Below are positions 54,826 to 63,767 of a stretch of DNA of 64,000 nt, one piece after another. Position 1 is the stretch's first letter, and each line of letters starts with the position of its first letter. Source of the DNA: Cupriavidus necator (lineage in GTDB: Bacteria; Pseudomonadota; Gammaproteobacteria; Burkholderiales; Burkholderiaceae); contig CP074390.1 in assembly GCA_022041995.1 (NCBI GenBank), positions 2,728,001 through 2,792,000 on the forward strand. Direction: 5' to 3'. Under the pieces are notes generated by a model. That model was given only the letters and a program-made list of their open reading frames with translations. It made no database searches and had not been told where the DNA came from. Both the position numbers and the translations under genes were made by a program.

Positions 54826-55836
54826 ATGCCGGTCATTGATGGAATGTACTCCATGCATACTGACGATTTCGACTACAACCTGCTGACGGTGTTCGACGCC
54901 ATGCTCCGCGAACGCAGCGTGACGCGCGCAGCCCAGCAGCTCGGCCTCACGCAGAGCGCAATGAGTCATGCTTTGAACCGTTTGCGCGAGTACTTCGACG
55001 ATCCGCTGTTCGTCAAGACGTCCGCAGGGATGACGCCAACGACCAAGGCCGAAGCGCTGGCAGAGACCATCCTCGAGGTCATGACCGCAATGCGCACGCG
55101 CGTACTGCCGCAGGCAAGCTTCGATCCGGGATCGATGCAGCGCACATTCACGCTCTGCATGACCGATATGGGTGAACTGGTGTTCCTGCCGCCCTTGATG
55201 AAGCGGCTGCGCGTGATGGCGCCGCACTGCAAATTGCGAACGTTGCAGGTGCCGATTCCGCAAATCGAAGCGCTGCTGGCATCGGGTGATGCCGATCTGC
55301 TGCTGGGTTCCGTGCAAACTGCGCCGGAATCGCTCTTTCAGCAGCAACTCTTCATGCATGGCTTCGTGACCATCGTCAGCAAGAAGAACAATCAGGTACG
55401 CGACGCCATGACGATCGACCAATTCGAGTCGATGCCACACATCGCCGTCAGCCTCGCCGGCCGATCAAGCCCCTCCTACGATGAGGCATTCGAACGCCAC
55501 GGGCTCAAGCGCAATATCTATCTTCATACGCCTCACTTTCTCACTATTCCACTGCTGATGGAGCAGCAACCGGAGCTGATTGCCACAGTGCCTGAAGAGC
55601 TGGCGAATGTCTTCAGCCGCTACGGCATCGTGCGAGTGGTAAAGCCACCCGTTGCGTTGCCTCCCTACGCGCTGAGCCAGTACTGGCATCCGCGGTTTCA
55701 CCACGATCCGGCGATAGTGTGGTTGCGTCAACTAGTGAAGCAGACTTTTGAGCGGTACCCGGAAACCGATTTGTCGCCGGACACCGTGCCGGTTCCATTT
55801 CGCAGCAAGCAAGCACAAAGAAAGCACAACGCCTGA
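54826..55836 (+). CDS. LysR-family regulator (NodD/LinR-like subgroup)
   Basis: A 336-residue LysR protein starting MPVIDGMYSMHTDDFDYNLL; in-frame ATGs at 54844 and 54853 are alternatives, the last giving the usual family N-terminus. The helix-turn-helix is LLTVFDAMLRERSVTRAAQQ, LGLTQSAMSHALNRLREYFD. The sensor domain ends near VRVVKPPVALPPYALSQYWH, like the HD-W-R ending of NodD-type regulators. It is divergent from the Rieske oxygenase pair with 80 bases between, so it is the likely activator of that unit. The inducer is unknown. Confidence 0.85.
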   Translation: MPVIDGMYSMHTDDFDYNLLTVFDAMLRERSVTRAAQQLGLTQSAMSHALNRLREYFDDPLFVKTSAGMTPTTKAEALAETILEVMTAMRTRVLPQASFDPGSMQRTFTLCMTDMGELVFLPPLMKRLRVMAPHCKLRTLQVPIPQIEALLASGDADLLLGSVQTAPESLFQQQLFMHGFVTIVSKKNNQVRDAMTIDQFESMPHIAVSLAGRSSPSYDEAFERHGLKRNIYLHTPHFLTIPLLMEQQPELIATVPEELANVFSRYGIVRVVKPPVALPPYALSQYWHPRFHHDPAIVWLRQLVKQTFERYPETDLSPDTVPVPFRSKQAQRKHNA

Positions 55837-56094
55837 CTACGTTTCGCTGCCGCGTTGGGACTCAAGTGAGAGGGCGTCCGCGATGGTCGACAACGCGCCT
55901 AACCAAGGTGGTCAGAATGGCTGTTGTGCCCTTGAGGACCGCCACTGGGGCCGCGCGGGGTCGAACGTCGGAAACGGGTCGATCAAAGACGGCCGCAGTT
56001 TCGCAGCGGTCATCCGCCGGCTGGCAGGAGTCATTCGACAAGAGGTGCCTTTTGATCGACAATCGGTGTTCCGATACGACCACGCTAAAAGCTC

Positions 56095-57132
56095 ATGAGG
56101 TGCCTGTTAAAAATCAGCTTGTTGCGTCAGTTGTTCGCAATCAGCCTTGCCGCAGCGGTTGCATTGCCCGTACTGGCTCAGGAAATCTACAACAACCTCG
56201 CCTCCAGGCCGTCCGGAAAAATCTATTTCAACAGCGTCACCCCGAAGAGCAAATGGGAGCTGGTCCATCGAAAGTACGACAGGAAACCAACGACCGTGTG
56301 GGGCATGCTGTACATGCCCGAGAGCGTCCAACGCAGAGTCCCCGCCATGGTGATCTCCCACGGGTCGGCGGGCGTACAGGAAAAGGACATCGACCGCTGG
56401 GTACGTGCGTTCAACCAGATGGGAATTGCAGCGTTCGTGGTCGACTCGTTTGGCGGCCGCGGGATTACTGGCACCATGGATGACCAGTCGCAATTGAGCC
56501 CTGCCGCCAACGACGCCGATGCGCTATTTGCCTTGAAACTGCTGAGTACGGATCCGCGTATCGATCCGCAAAGAATCGGGCAGATAGGATTTTCACGGGG
56601 TGGGCATGTTGCGATGGATCTGGTGCTCGAATCGTTCCAGAAAGGTGTCATCGACGACGATACACGGTTCGTTGCGCTGATTGGTTTCTACCCCGGATGC
56701 ACTCAACTCTGGTGGGAGGTCCCGCCACCTCAGTTGACAGGGGCACCATTGATGCTGGCCGTGGGCGATAAGGATGACTACACACCAGCGCAGCCGTGCC
56801 TCAATGTCGCGGAGACCATGAAGCGAGATGGACAGTCGGTGGAGGTGCACGTGTACGCCGGGGCTTATCACGATTTCGACAATACGCACGTCTACTTCAA
56901 GTACTTTCCCGGTGCCACGACGCTCCGCGATTGCCCCCAGGCTATCCTCGACGTTCGGCACGATGCGTATTACCGGCTGCTGAGCGGGGAGAAATACGCC
57001 AGCTTCCAGGCTATGGACGCTGAATACAGGCGCTGCATTGCTCGAGGCGTCTCAGCCGGGTCCAGTCTCGATCAAGGCAGAAAATCTGAAGCTGATGTAA
57101 AAGCGTTTTTGACGAGGGCAATGGGGTTGTAG
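56095..57132 (+). CDS. Secreted dienelactone hydrolase-family alpha/beta hydrolase
   Basis: A 345-residue protein with a signal peptide (LLRQLFAISLAAAVALPVLA, about residues 9-28). The alpha/beta-hydrolase nucleophile elbow is IGFSRGGHVAMDL (GxSxG, about residue 172), with the acid in AVGDKDDYTPAQPC and the histidine in VYAGAYHDFDNTHVYF. It belongs with dienelactone-hydrolase-like periplasmic proteins often found beside Bug receptors and aromatic-acid genes. There is no clear ribosome binding site before ATG 56095. The substrate is unknown. Confidence 0.82.
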   Translation: MRCLLKISLLRQLFAISLAAAVALPVLAQEIYNNLASRPSGKIYFNSVTPKSKWELVHRKYDRKPTTVWGMLYMPESVQRRVPAMVISHGSAGVQEKDIDRWVRAFNQMGIAAFVVDSFGGRGITGTMDDQSQLSPAANDADALFALKLLSTDPRIDPQRIGQIGFSRGGHVAMDLVLESFQKGVIDDDTRFVALIGFYPGCTQLWWEVPPPQLTGAPLMLAVGDKDDYTPAQPCLNVAETMKRDGQSVEVHVYAGAYHDFDNTHVYFKYFPGATTLRDCPQAILDVRHDAYYRLLSGEKYASFQAMDAEYRRCIARGVSAGSSLDQGRKSEADVKAFLTRAMGL

Positions 57133-57993
57133 CGATGGCGCTCCGTTTATTGAAGCAGACAGGCCTTCTATTCTCGGGCCCTATGCTTTCATCCCCCATC
57201 TGTCAGCTAGGCAGCGAACCGAAGATCTAACAACCTCCAGCGGGCCGACGGTCGCCTATCGGCCATCAGGCGTCATTCGCTCACCGCGTCGGATAGACAT
57301 TCAGAAGTCGGTTCCGTCCAGGAAGCAGCCATACCAATACAATTCATGCGTTGATTTATCTTGCGAGTCGATAGGCATGTTGAGCAGCCCTGGGCGGGAG
57401 AATTCAGAGTATCCCCATTGTCCGATTTCATGATCGTCGCCACACTGCGCGGCGTCGCGGCAGTGCGGAAGTAAAGCGTCGGATTCTTGGCAGGCGAAGG
57501 AGGTTCGTAGACCTCCTCCGGGCCGCCGGCGCGCCGGCGCGCGCGACGCAACGCAACGCAACCCAACGCAGAAGGTCTAAACCAGCCGACAGGCATGGCA
57601 AGCGAGGCGCTCGAATGAGGCATCGATGAGCGCGTAGCCGCCGGCCAGCATGTCGCACGTTGACCCGCTCTTGCCTCACAAATGAGTCGAGGTGCATCGT
57701 GCGCTGTTAGGGATGCGACGCAGACACTGCAGCAGCCGCAGGAGGTGGATTTTGGGTCGAGATATGCATTGAATCTTGCGCATTACCTGCTTGTCAGAAC
57801 AGGGACAGTGCAACATAAGCGCACTAGGCTCGGACAAGGCTGGCGGGCGCGAAATAGAAGCTGCCCCGCGAGCCCGTTTGGGGCGCCCTATCACGACTGC
57901 GACCCGCCGTGCATGATCCACGGCGATTATGTCGACGCAGGAGTAAGTCGCGCACTCCAAGAGAAGTGCACGACTTGTTTGCGTCTTCCCGCA
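57133..57993. other. Long stretch without a recognised gene
   Basis: About 860 bases between the hydrolase and the Bug receptor genes. The open frames (for example 57273-57623 on the minus strand and 57682-58356 on the plus strand) lack recognisable motifs and ribosome binding sites. A short microsatellite-like run of AACGC pentamers occurs at about 57546-57570. Composition is locally lower and patchy, consistent with decayed or imported DNA. Confidence 0.4.
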
Positions 57994-58968
57994 CTAGTTG
58001 TCGAGTTTCACCCCGGACTGGGCGACGATATCCTTCCACTTGACGTAGTCTGCCTGCACGAAATCGGCAAACTCCTTCGGCGACATCTGCTTAGGCTCCG
58101 CGCCCTGCTCATGGATGGCTCGAATCACCGAAGGAGAAGAGAGAACCTTGTTGACCTCGGCGTTGATGCGGTTCACGATCTCCGGCGGGGTCTTCGCCGG
58201 CGCAAACAGCCCATACCACGTGCTGACATCTACCTCTTTGTATCCACTTTCGGCTACAGTCGGGACGTCTGGGAGAGAGGAACTTCGCTTCGCAGAGGTG
58301 ACAGCTATCGGTCGCAGCGTGCCAGCTTTGATTTGCGCAAGAACGGACGGGACTGAGGCCACCATCAAGTCAACATTGCCGGCGATGGTGTCCGGAATCC
58401 CAGCACTCGATCCCTTGTAGGGAACATGCAATAGTTTGATACCCGCCGCACGGCTGAAAATCTCGGCCGCCAGATGGACCGTTGTACCACTCCCGGGAGA
58501 ACCATACTTAAGCGAGCCCGGCGCGGCGCGTGCAGCTTTCACGACGTCACCAAGTGTCTTGAGCTTGGAATTGACCGATGTAACCATGACAATGGGGGTA
58601 TAGGCTACATGGCTGACCGCGACAAGATCGCGGCCTGGTACATAGGTTACGGACTTGTAGATCCACGGAGCCACGGACAAATTGTCCTTCTGGCCCATAA
58701 CCAGGTCATAGCCGCCTGGCGCGGACCGTACAATGTCTGCGATCCCGACGGTCCCCCCAGCCCCAGGCTTGTTCTCTGGCACGAAGTTCCACTTCGTCGC
58801 CTGTGACACTTCTGTAGTCACCAAGCGAGTCAGAATGTCCGAGCCACCGCCGGGCGTCCATGGAATAACGACTCGGATTGGCTTCGTCGGCCAAGGCGAA
58901 CTGGCCTGTGCCTGCGCGCTAGTGAGTCCGCACGCCATCAGAAAGATGGCAAAGATTGTCTTTATCAC
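57994..58968 (-). CDS. Bug-type (TctC) periplasmic solute receptor
   Basis: A 324-residue receptor with a signal peptide (MIKTIFAIFLMACGLTSAQA). Family motifs are PTKPIRVVIPWTPGGGSDIL, GAGGTVGIADIVRSAPGGYD and LHVPYKGSSAGIPDTIAGNV. It is intact and standalone, with no TctA/TctB membrane genes nearby, which is common because Burkholderiales carry hundreds of orphan Bug proteins. Its ligand is probably a carboxylate or aromatic acid. The LysR gene upstream on the same strand, normally its possible regulator, is interrupted by an insertion sequence. Confidence 0.9.
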   Translation of the reverse strand: MIKTIFAIFLMACGLTSAQAQASSPWPTKPIRVVIPWTPGGGSDILTRLVTTEVSQATKWNFVPENKPGAGGTVGIADIVRSAPGGYDLVMGQKDNLSVAPWIYKSVTYVPGRDLVAVSHVAYTPIVMVTSVNSKLKTLGDVVKAARAAPGSLKYGSPGSGTTVHLAAEIFSRAAGIKLLHVPYKGSSAGIPDTIAGNVDLMVASVPSVLAQIKAGTLRPIAVTSAKRSSSLPDVPTVAESGYKEVDVSTWYGLFAPAKTPPEIVNRINAEVNKVLSSPSVIRAIHEQGAEPKQMSPKEFADFVQADYVKWKDIVAQSGVKLDN

Positions 58969-60027
58969 CTTGTGTCTCCTTTAGTTTAAGTCTTGATGCC
59001 GCGAGCATTCTCGGCTCGATGGCATTGTCGTGTACTAAACCCGGCAAACGTGAAACGACCCATCCAAGTAATTAAGGCTTAAGGAATTTCAGAAATTAAT
59101 CTGAGGGCGCTCTAACGAGCCTATCGTCCTCAACAGCGGAGCTTTCGGCTGACGAAGTAGCACCGCACAGAGATCAGTTCTGTATCATTTGCCCCGTCTC
59201 CAACCCAAATTTGAGTCTAGTCATAGGCTCCTTGGATACTTGAGAAAGTAACCGCGTTAGCTGCCTGATAACGTTCTGAGACTGGTCCCCTGCCAGATCC
59301 GATCCTTTACCAGATCCGTCATAACGTCGCGGAGCAGCTTATAGACCGCATCAGTCGCAGCGCTGGATGCATTGAGAGAGGAGGTACAAACTGAGAGGGG
59401 GCGTGTGAATTGCTGGGCACGAACCTTCAACACCTGTACGTCTCCAGCAGCTTCCTCCTTCGCGACCACTGCCCATGGAAGGAATGTCGATGCGATGTTC
59501 TGGACCACACACGCCTTCAACAGCGTGAGCGAATCCAACTCCGCAACCGGCTTGAAACTTAGCCCGGCGATCGTACAGGCGGTATCCACCACCAAACGCA
59601 TGCTGTTGCCAACGGCAGGCATCACGAGTTTCGTCTCCAACGCCTCTTCCAGGCTGATACTCGTCCGCCCCTTATCCGAAAAAGGGCTATTCGGTGGGCA
59701 AACATAGAAGAGTTCCTCGTCCAGCACTGTCTGAATCTCAAGTCCTCTTGGCGCATGATCAAGGAACAGGATAGACATATCAAGTCGACCGCTTAACGTG
59801 AACTCTTGTAGCAGAACACTCAGTCCTTCGACAATCTGCAGCCGCACCAGCGGAAGGTGCTCATGACATGCACGGATCATTGCAATGGGCGTTGTTGCAT
59901 AAATCCGGGGTCGGATGGGCTGACGTTTACGCACAACGACTGGAGCGCTGGCTCTGTAATGAGATGGTCGCCCCCATCCCCCACGAGCGGTTACGCTTAG
60001 GGGGCGTTTTCTGCCGAGGAGGCCATC

Positions 60028-61053
60028 ATGCAAGACACGACGCTGGTTGGAATCGATCTGGGTAAGCACTCCTTCCACCTTCACGGTCAGGACAGACACG
60101 GCAAGGCCGTGTTTCGCAAGAAGGTGAGCCGTAAGCAACTCGTCGAGTTTTTTGCCACATTTCACACATGCACGGTGGTGATGGAGGCCTGCGCTGGCGC
60201 GCACCATATGGCTCGCAAGCTCGCTGCATTCGGCCATCAGGCCAAACTCATCTCGCCGCAATTCGTACGGCCTTTCGTCAAGAGTAACAAGAACGACTTT
60301 GTGGATGCCGAGGCGATCTGCGAAGCGGCGTCTCGTCCTGCCATGCGATTTGTAACGCCGAAAACGGAAACGCAGCAAACTCTGTCGGCCTTGCATCGCG
60401 TGCGTGACTCGCTGGTGCGCGATCGCACCAAGACCAGTAACCAGATACATGGATTCCTGCTGGAATTCGGAATCAGCCTGCCGGTCGGCAAGGCCGTCAT
60501 CACCCGTCTGCCGGCAGTCCTCGCCGAGCATGCTTTGCCATCTCGGCTGGTGGCGGTCCTCGAACGCCTGCATACCCACTTCAAGTACCTCAGTGAACAG
60601 ATTGGCGAACTCGACAAGGAGATGACTCACCAGCTTGCCGACGACGATCTCGGCCAGCGTCTGCTGACGATTCCTGGCGTCGGTCCGATCACTGCGAGCG
60701 TGCTGGCCACCGAGATGGGCGATGGCAAGCAGTATGGCAGTAGTCGCGACTTCGCCGCATCGATCGGGCTGGTGCCCCGCCAATACAGTACGGGAGGGCG
60801 AGCGAACCTGCTTGGCATCAGCAAACGCGGGAACAAAAATATCAGGCGTCTGTTGGTTCAGTGTGCACGGGCTTACATGCAGCGGCTCGAGCGGCAAACC
60901 GGTAGGCTCGCGGACTGGGTCCGCGCCATGCTCACACGACGGCACTCCAACGTGGTTGCCTGCGCGTTGGCAAACAAGCTGGCGCGTACCGCGTGGGCGC
61001 TGGCCACCCGCGGCACCACATTCAATGCCGGGTCGGTTGCCATGCCTGTCTGA
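60028..61053 (+). CDS. IS110-family transposase
   Basis: A 341-residue DEDD-type recombinase. The RuvC-like N-terminal domain has GIDLGKHSFHLHG (first Asp), VVMEACAGAHHMARKL (Glu) and NKNDFVDAEAICEAA (paired Asp). The C-terminal Transposase_20 domain has TIPGVGPITASVLATEMGDG and LVPRQYSTGGRANLLGISKR, whose serine is the proposed nucleophile of the family. Start ATG 60028 follows GAGGAGG. The frame is intact, so the element is potentially active. Enzymes of this family use an element-encoded RNA to choose targets. Confidence 0.92.
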   Translation: MQDTTLVGIDLGKHSFHLHGQDRHGKAVFRKKVSRKQLVEFFATFHTCTVVMEACAGAHHMARKLAAFGHQAKLISPQFVRPFVKSNKNDFVDAEAICEAASRPAMRFVTPKTETQQTLSALHRVRDSLVRDRTKTSNQIHGFLLEFGISLPVGKAVITRLPAVLAEHALPSRLVAVLERLHTHFKYLSEQIGELDKEMTHQLADDDLGQRLLTIPGVGPITASVLATEMGDGKQYGSSRDFAASIGLVPRQYSTGGRANLLGISKRGNKNIRRLLVQCARAYMQRLERQTGRLADWVRAMLTRRHSNVVACALANKLARTAWALATRGTTFNAGSVAMPV

Positions 61054-61336
61054 GCGACCGATCCCGCTTCCTGCTTCACTGAAGTCCACCCATCTCGTTT
61101 TGCGACTGCTGATATTTGATGACGTGAACGGTACACCGGCCTGGTAGACACCCTGGGAAGTTAACGAGCTTTCGAAGCTGCCTCTGTTATTAGGGCTGTC
61201 AGGCGCGATTCTCATCGTGGCGCGAGGAGCAATCCTTACAATGACGCCGGATAGATTTAGGCAAACCAACCACCCATCAACATCGGTGTTGCAAAAACGG
61301 GGGCGACCATAGATTAACTTCTGACGAAGCGGCGTA
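61054..61336 (+). other. Non-coding tail of the IS110 element (candidate guide-RNA region)
   Basis: 283 bases with no plausible gene between the IS110 transposase and the IS5 transposase. IS1111-subgroup IS110 elements encode their target-recognising RNA downstream of the transposase, so this is where it would be expected. I did not identify a specific fold by eye. Part of it must also be the displaced IS5 leader. Confidence 0.4.
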
Positions 61337-61360
61337 GTGTCTTGGACTTTTTCCGGGACG

Positions 61361-62320
61361 ATGCGCAAGGACAACCGACAGCAAGCCGAGCCCAAGGGGG
61401 TCTACCGCGTCAAGAACTGGGCGCAGTACAACAAGGGGCTGATAGCCCGAGGAGACGTGACGATGTGGGTCGAAGAGAGCTTGCTCGTGCCACCGGCTAA
61501 AGCCCAGTCGCCCAAGCGTGGCCACCCGCTCGTCTATACGGATGCGCTGATCCAGGGTCTGCTCAGTCTCAAGCAGGTGTTCCACCTGCCGCTGCGCGCG
61601 CTGCAAGGCTTCGCGCAGAGCTTGCGCACCCTGGCTTTCCCAACGTTGCCAGTGCCGAACTACACGACATTGAGCCGCCGCGCGCAGAATCTGAACGTCG
61701 TGCTGCCCGCCTCGCGTAGCGGCGAGCCGCTGCATCTGGTGATCGACAGCACTGGGCTGAAGCTTTACGGCGAAGGCGAGTGGAAGGTTCGCAAGCACGG
61801 TTGGTCCAAGCGCCGGACTTGGCGCAAGGTCCATCTCGCCATGGACGCGAACACCGGCCAAATCTGTGCTGCACTGATGACCCACCAGGACGTTGGCGAT
61901 GGCGAAGTGTTGGCCGACCTGCTCGATCAGATCCCGGTTGATACACCGATCGATACCATCGGAGGTGATGGCGCTTACGACAGCAAGCCGTGCCACGCGG
62001 AGATTGCTGCGCGAGGTGCACAGCCCTCGATTCCACCACGCGATGGAGCGAAGCCTTGGTCCGAAAGTACGCCGGGCGCAGCCTGGCGTAACGAGGCCAT
62101 CGATGTCATCGAGAAGAGCAGTCGACGCGATTGGAAAGCCGCCAGCGGCTATCACCGGCGCTCGCTGGCCGAGACCCTGATGTACCGCCTCAAGACGCTG
62201 ACGGGACACAGTCTGTGGGCACGCGAAATCGGGTCGCAGGCCACCGAAGTGGCTATCCGTGCGGGCGTGCTCAACCGCATGGTCGCGCTCGCTCGCCCGC
62301 AATCCGTCCGTATCGCCTGA
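61361..62320 (+). CDS. IS5-family transposase
   Basis: A 319-residue DDE transposase starting MRKDNRQQAEPKGVYRVKNW. The catalytic residues are Asp in LHLVIDSTGLKLYG, Asp in DTIGGDGAYDSKPCH, and Glu in the signature YHRRSLAETLMYRLK, which fits Y-x2-R-x3-E-x6-K exactly. It encodes movement of the element bounded at 59888 and 62374. Because an IS110 element separates it from its left end, both ends still match and transposition as a larger unit remains possible. GTG 61337 is an upstream alternative start. Confidence 0.92.
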   Translation: MRKDNRQQAEPKGVYRVKNWAQYNKGLIARGDVTMWVEESLLVPPAKAQSPKRGHPLVYTDALIQGLLSLKQVFHLPLRALQGFAQSLRTLAFPTLPVPNYTTLSRRAQNLNVVLPASRSGEPLHLVIDSTGLKLYGEGEWKVRKHGWSKRRTWRKVHLAMDANTGQICAALMTHQDVGDGEVLADLLDQIPVDTPIDTIGGDGAYDSKPCHAEIAARGAQPSIPPRDGAKPWSESTPGAAWRNEAIDVIEKSSRRDWKAASGYHRRSLAETLMYRLKTLTGHSLWAREIGSQATEVAIRAGVLNRMVALARPQSVRIA

Positions 62321-62659
62321 GTTCAGCGTCACCGAGGAGCCCCTGTTTTCAATCTCGATTTATGCAACAACGCCATTGCAATGCCAAGTAGCTCTGCCAT
62401 GGCGGACGGTAAGCCAAGGCAAACTGTGCCGCATGGTTCGGCACTAGCGTTGGCCACGTCCTCTTGCGCGATCTCCGCCTGACGTTGAATCAGCCGGGCG
62501 TGGCGATACAGAAGGCGCCCGGGATCCGTCAGCGTTACACCTGTGGAGCGACGCAGGAACAGTTGGTTGTGGAGTTCGCTCTCCAGTGCTGCGATTTGGG
62601 TGCTGATTGCCGATTGGGCAACGTGCAATTGGTCGCTAGCCTTGGATATGCTTCCTAAA

Positions 62660-63682
62660 TCAGCAACTTTCAGAAAGTACTTCAGTTGTCGCATGTCCAT
62701 CGTCGTCTGCCTTTCCAGCCGCCGGGCCGTTTGCATATTCCTCGAGGTAGCGATGAGCATCGAGGGCAGCCATGCAGCCTGTCGCGGCGCTAGTAATAGC
62801 TTGACGATACACCTGATCCTGAACGTCGCCCGCAGCGAACACCCCCGGGATGCTTGTCATGGTCGCGTAGCCATTGAGGCCTGACCTCGTGATGATGTAG
62901 CCATTGTCCATCTCCAACTTGCCAGCGAAGATGCCGGTATTCGGGGAATGACCGATGGCAATGAAACAGCCCTTAACGGATACCTCTTCAGTCTTACCAT
63001 CGGCAAGTTGGCTGAGGCGCACCGCGGAGACTCCGTGCTCGCTCCCTAGTACTTCATCAAGGACGGCTCCCAACTTCAAGGAAACGACACCCTCTCGCAC
63101 TTTGTCCATCAGGCGACCAACTAGAATCGGCTCGGCCCTGAGCTTGTCCTTCCGATGGACGAGAGTGACCCGACTGGCAATGCTCGATAGCAGCAGTGCT
63201 TCCTCGACTGCGGTGTTTCCCCCACCGATCACGCAGACGTCCTCACCTTGGTAGAAAAATCCGTCACATGTGGCGCATCCGGAAACGCCGCGCCCCATGA
63301 AGTCCTTTTCCGATGGCAAGCCGAGCCACTTAGCAGATGCGCCAGTCGCGATAATGAGCGTGTCACATGTGTAGGTTCCACCTTCGCCGTGAAGCGTGAA
63401 TGGTCTTTCCTCGAGCGACACTGCGCGGACGTGATCCTCCACAATCATCGTTTCGAACCGTGCAGCGTGATCGCGCAACCGCTGCATGAGCTCGGGACCT
63501 TGTACGCCGTTTACCTCGCCTGGCCAATTCTCCACGTCCGTCGTCGTGGTCAACTGCCCGCCAGGCTCACGCCCGGCGATGAGCATCGGTTTGAGATTCG
63601 CTCGCGCCGCATATAGGGCGGCGGTGTATCCGGCAGGCCCCGATCCGACGATGGCGACCTTGGCATGTTTGATAGCGGTCAT
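62660..63682 (-). CDS. trxB: Thioredoxin reductase
   Basis: A 340-residue FAD/NADPH flavoprotein. The FAD motif is AIVGSGPAGYTAALYAARAN near the start, the redox-active pair is in GCATCDGFFYQGEDV (CATC, about residue 138), the NADPH motif in VIGGGNTAVEEALLLSS, and the C-terminal FAD motif in GVFAAGDVQDQVYRQA. It reduces thioredoxin. The C-terminus runs about 20 residues past the usual end (AAGKADDDGHATTEV) and overlaps the start of the LysR gene, an unusual tail that may reflect loss of an earlier stop. It is distinct from a likely housekeeping copy elsewhere. Confidence 0.92.
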   Translation of the reverse strand: MTAIKHAKVAIVGSGPAGYTAALYAARANLKPMLIAGREPGGQLTTTTDVENWPGEVNGVQGPELMQRLRDHAARFETMIVEDHVRAVSLEERPFTLHGEGGTYTCDTLIIATGASAKWLGLPSEKDFMGRGVSGCATCDGFFYQGEDVCVIGGGNTAVEEALLLSSIASRVTLVHRKDKLRAEPILVGRLMDKVREGVVSLKLGAVLDEVLGSEHGVSAVRLSQLADGKTEEVSVKGCFIAIGHSPNTGIFAGKLEMDNGYIITRSGLNGYATMTSIPGVFAAGDVQDQVYRQAITSAATGCMAALDAHRYLEEYANGPAAGKADDDGHATTEVLSESC

Positions 63683-63767
63683 GCTGCAATCCTGATGACA
63701 ATCGATTCGATCCGCTCTTACTCGAAGCGGCCGGGATTTAATGGTTCGCTTTGTGAGGTTAAGCGGA

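Larger units (their letters stand above)
59906..61336 (+). mobile_element. IS110-family element nested in the IS5 element (borders approximate)
   Basis: Identified from its transposase. The true ends are not resolved: IS110 elements make no conventional terminal repeats or target duplications, and I could not identify the split IS5 sequence on both sides. The non-coding part downstream of the transposase (about 280 bases) is longer than the upstream part (about 120 bases), as in the IS1111 subgroup. Confidence 0.6.
59888..62374. mobile_element. IS5-family (IS903 group) insertion sequence carrying a nested IS110-family element
   Basis: Terminal inverted repeats GGCGTTGTTGCATAAATC (59888-59905) and its exact complement (62357-62374), 18 bp, match the IS903-group end. 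They are flanked by the 9-bp target duplication ATTGCAATG at 59879-59887 and 62375-62383. The element's own transposase is at 61361-62320. About 1.45 kb between the left end and that gene hold an IS110-family transposase, so the total length (2487 bp) is more than twice the usual 1 kb. Confidence 0.9.
59257..62700 (-). pseudogene. LysR-family regulator gene interrupted by an insertion sequence
   Basis: The N-terminal helix-turn-helix half starts at 62700 (MDMRQLKYFLKVADLGSISK, LHVAQSAISTQIAALESELH) and reads to GLPSAMAELLGIAM at the insertion point. The sensor half resumes left of the element as IRACHEHLPLVRLQIVEGLS and ends at 59257. Removing the element and one 9-bp target duplication rejoins the reading frame exactly, giving 315 residues. 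The gene starts 41 bases inside the trxB 3' end. It was intact until a recent insertion. Confidence 0.9.

Noticed and set aside
55837..56094. Possible gene fragment between the LysR gene and the dienelactone hydrolase-like gene
   Set aside because: Both strands have short open frames, but neither shows a domain or start signal.
57546..57570. AACGC pentamer run as a CRISPR-like or VNTR array
   Set aside because: Only three to five imperfect units of 5 bases with no spacers; it is a minor microsatellite.
59257..61395. A 712-residue minus-strand frame starting inside the IS region
   Set aside because: It is the LysR C-terminal half read through antisense IS110 sequence; only the part left of 59888 is genuine coding sequence.
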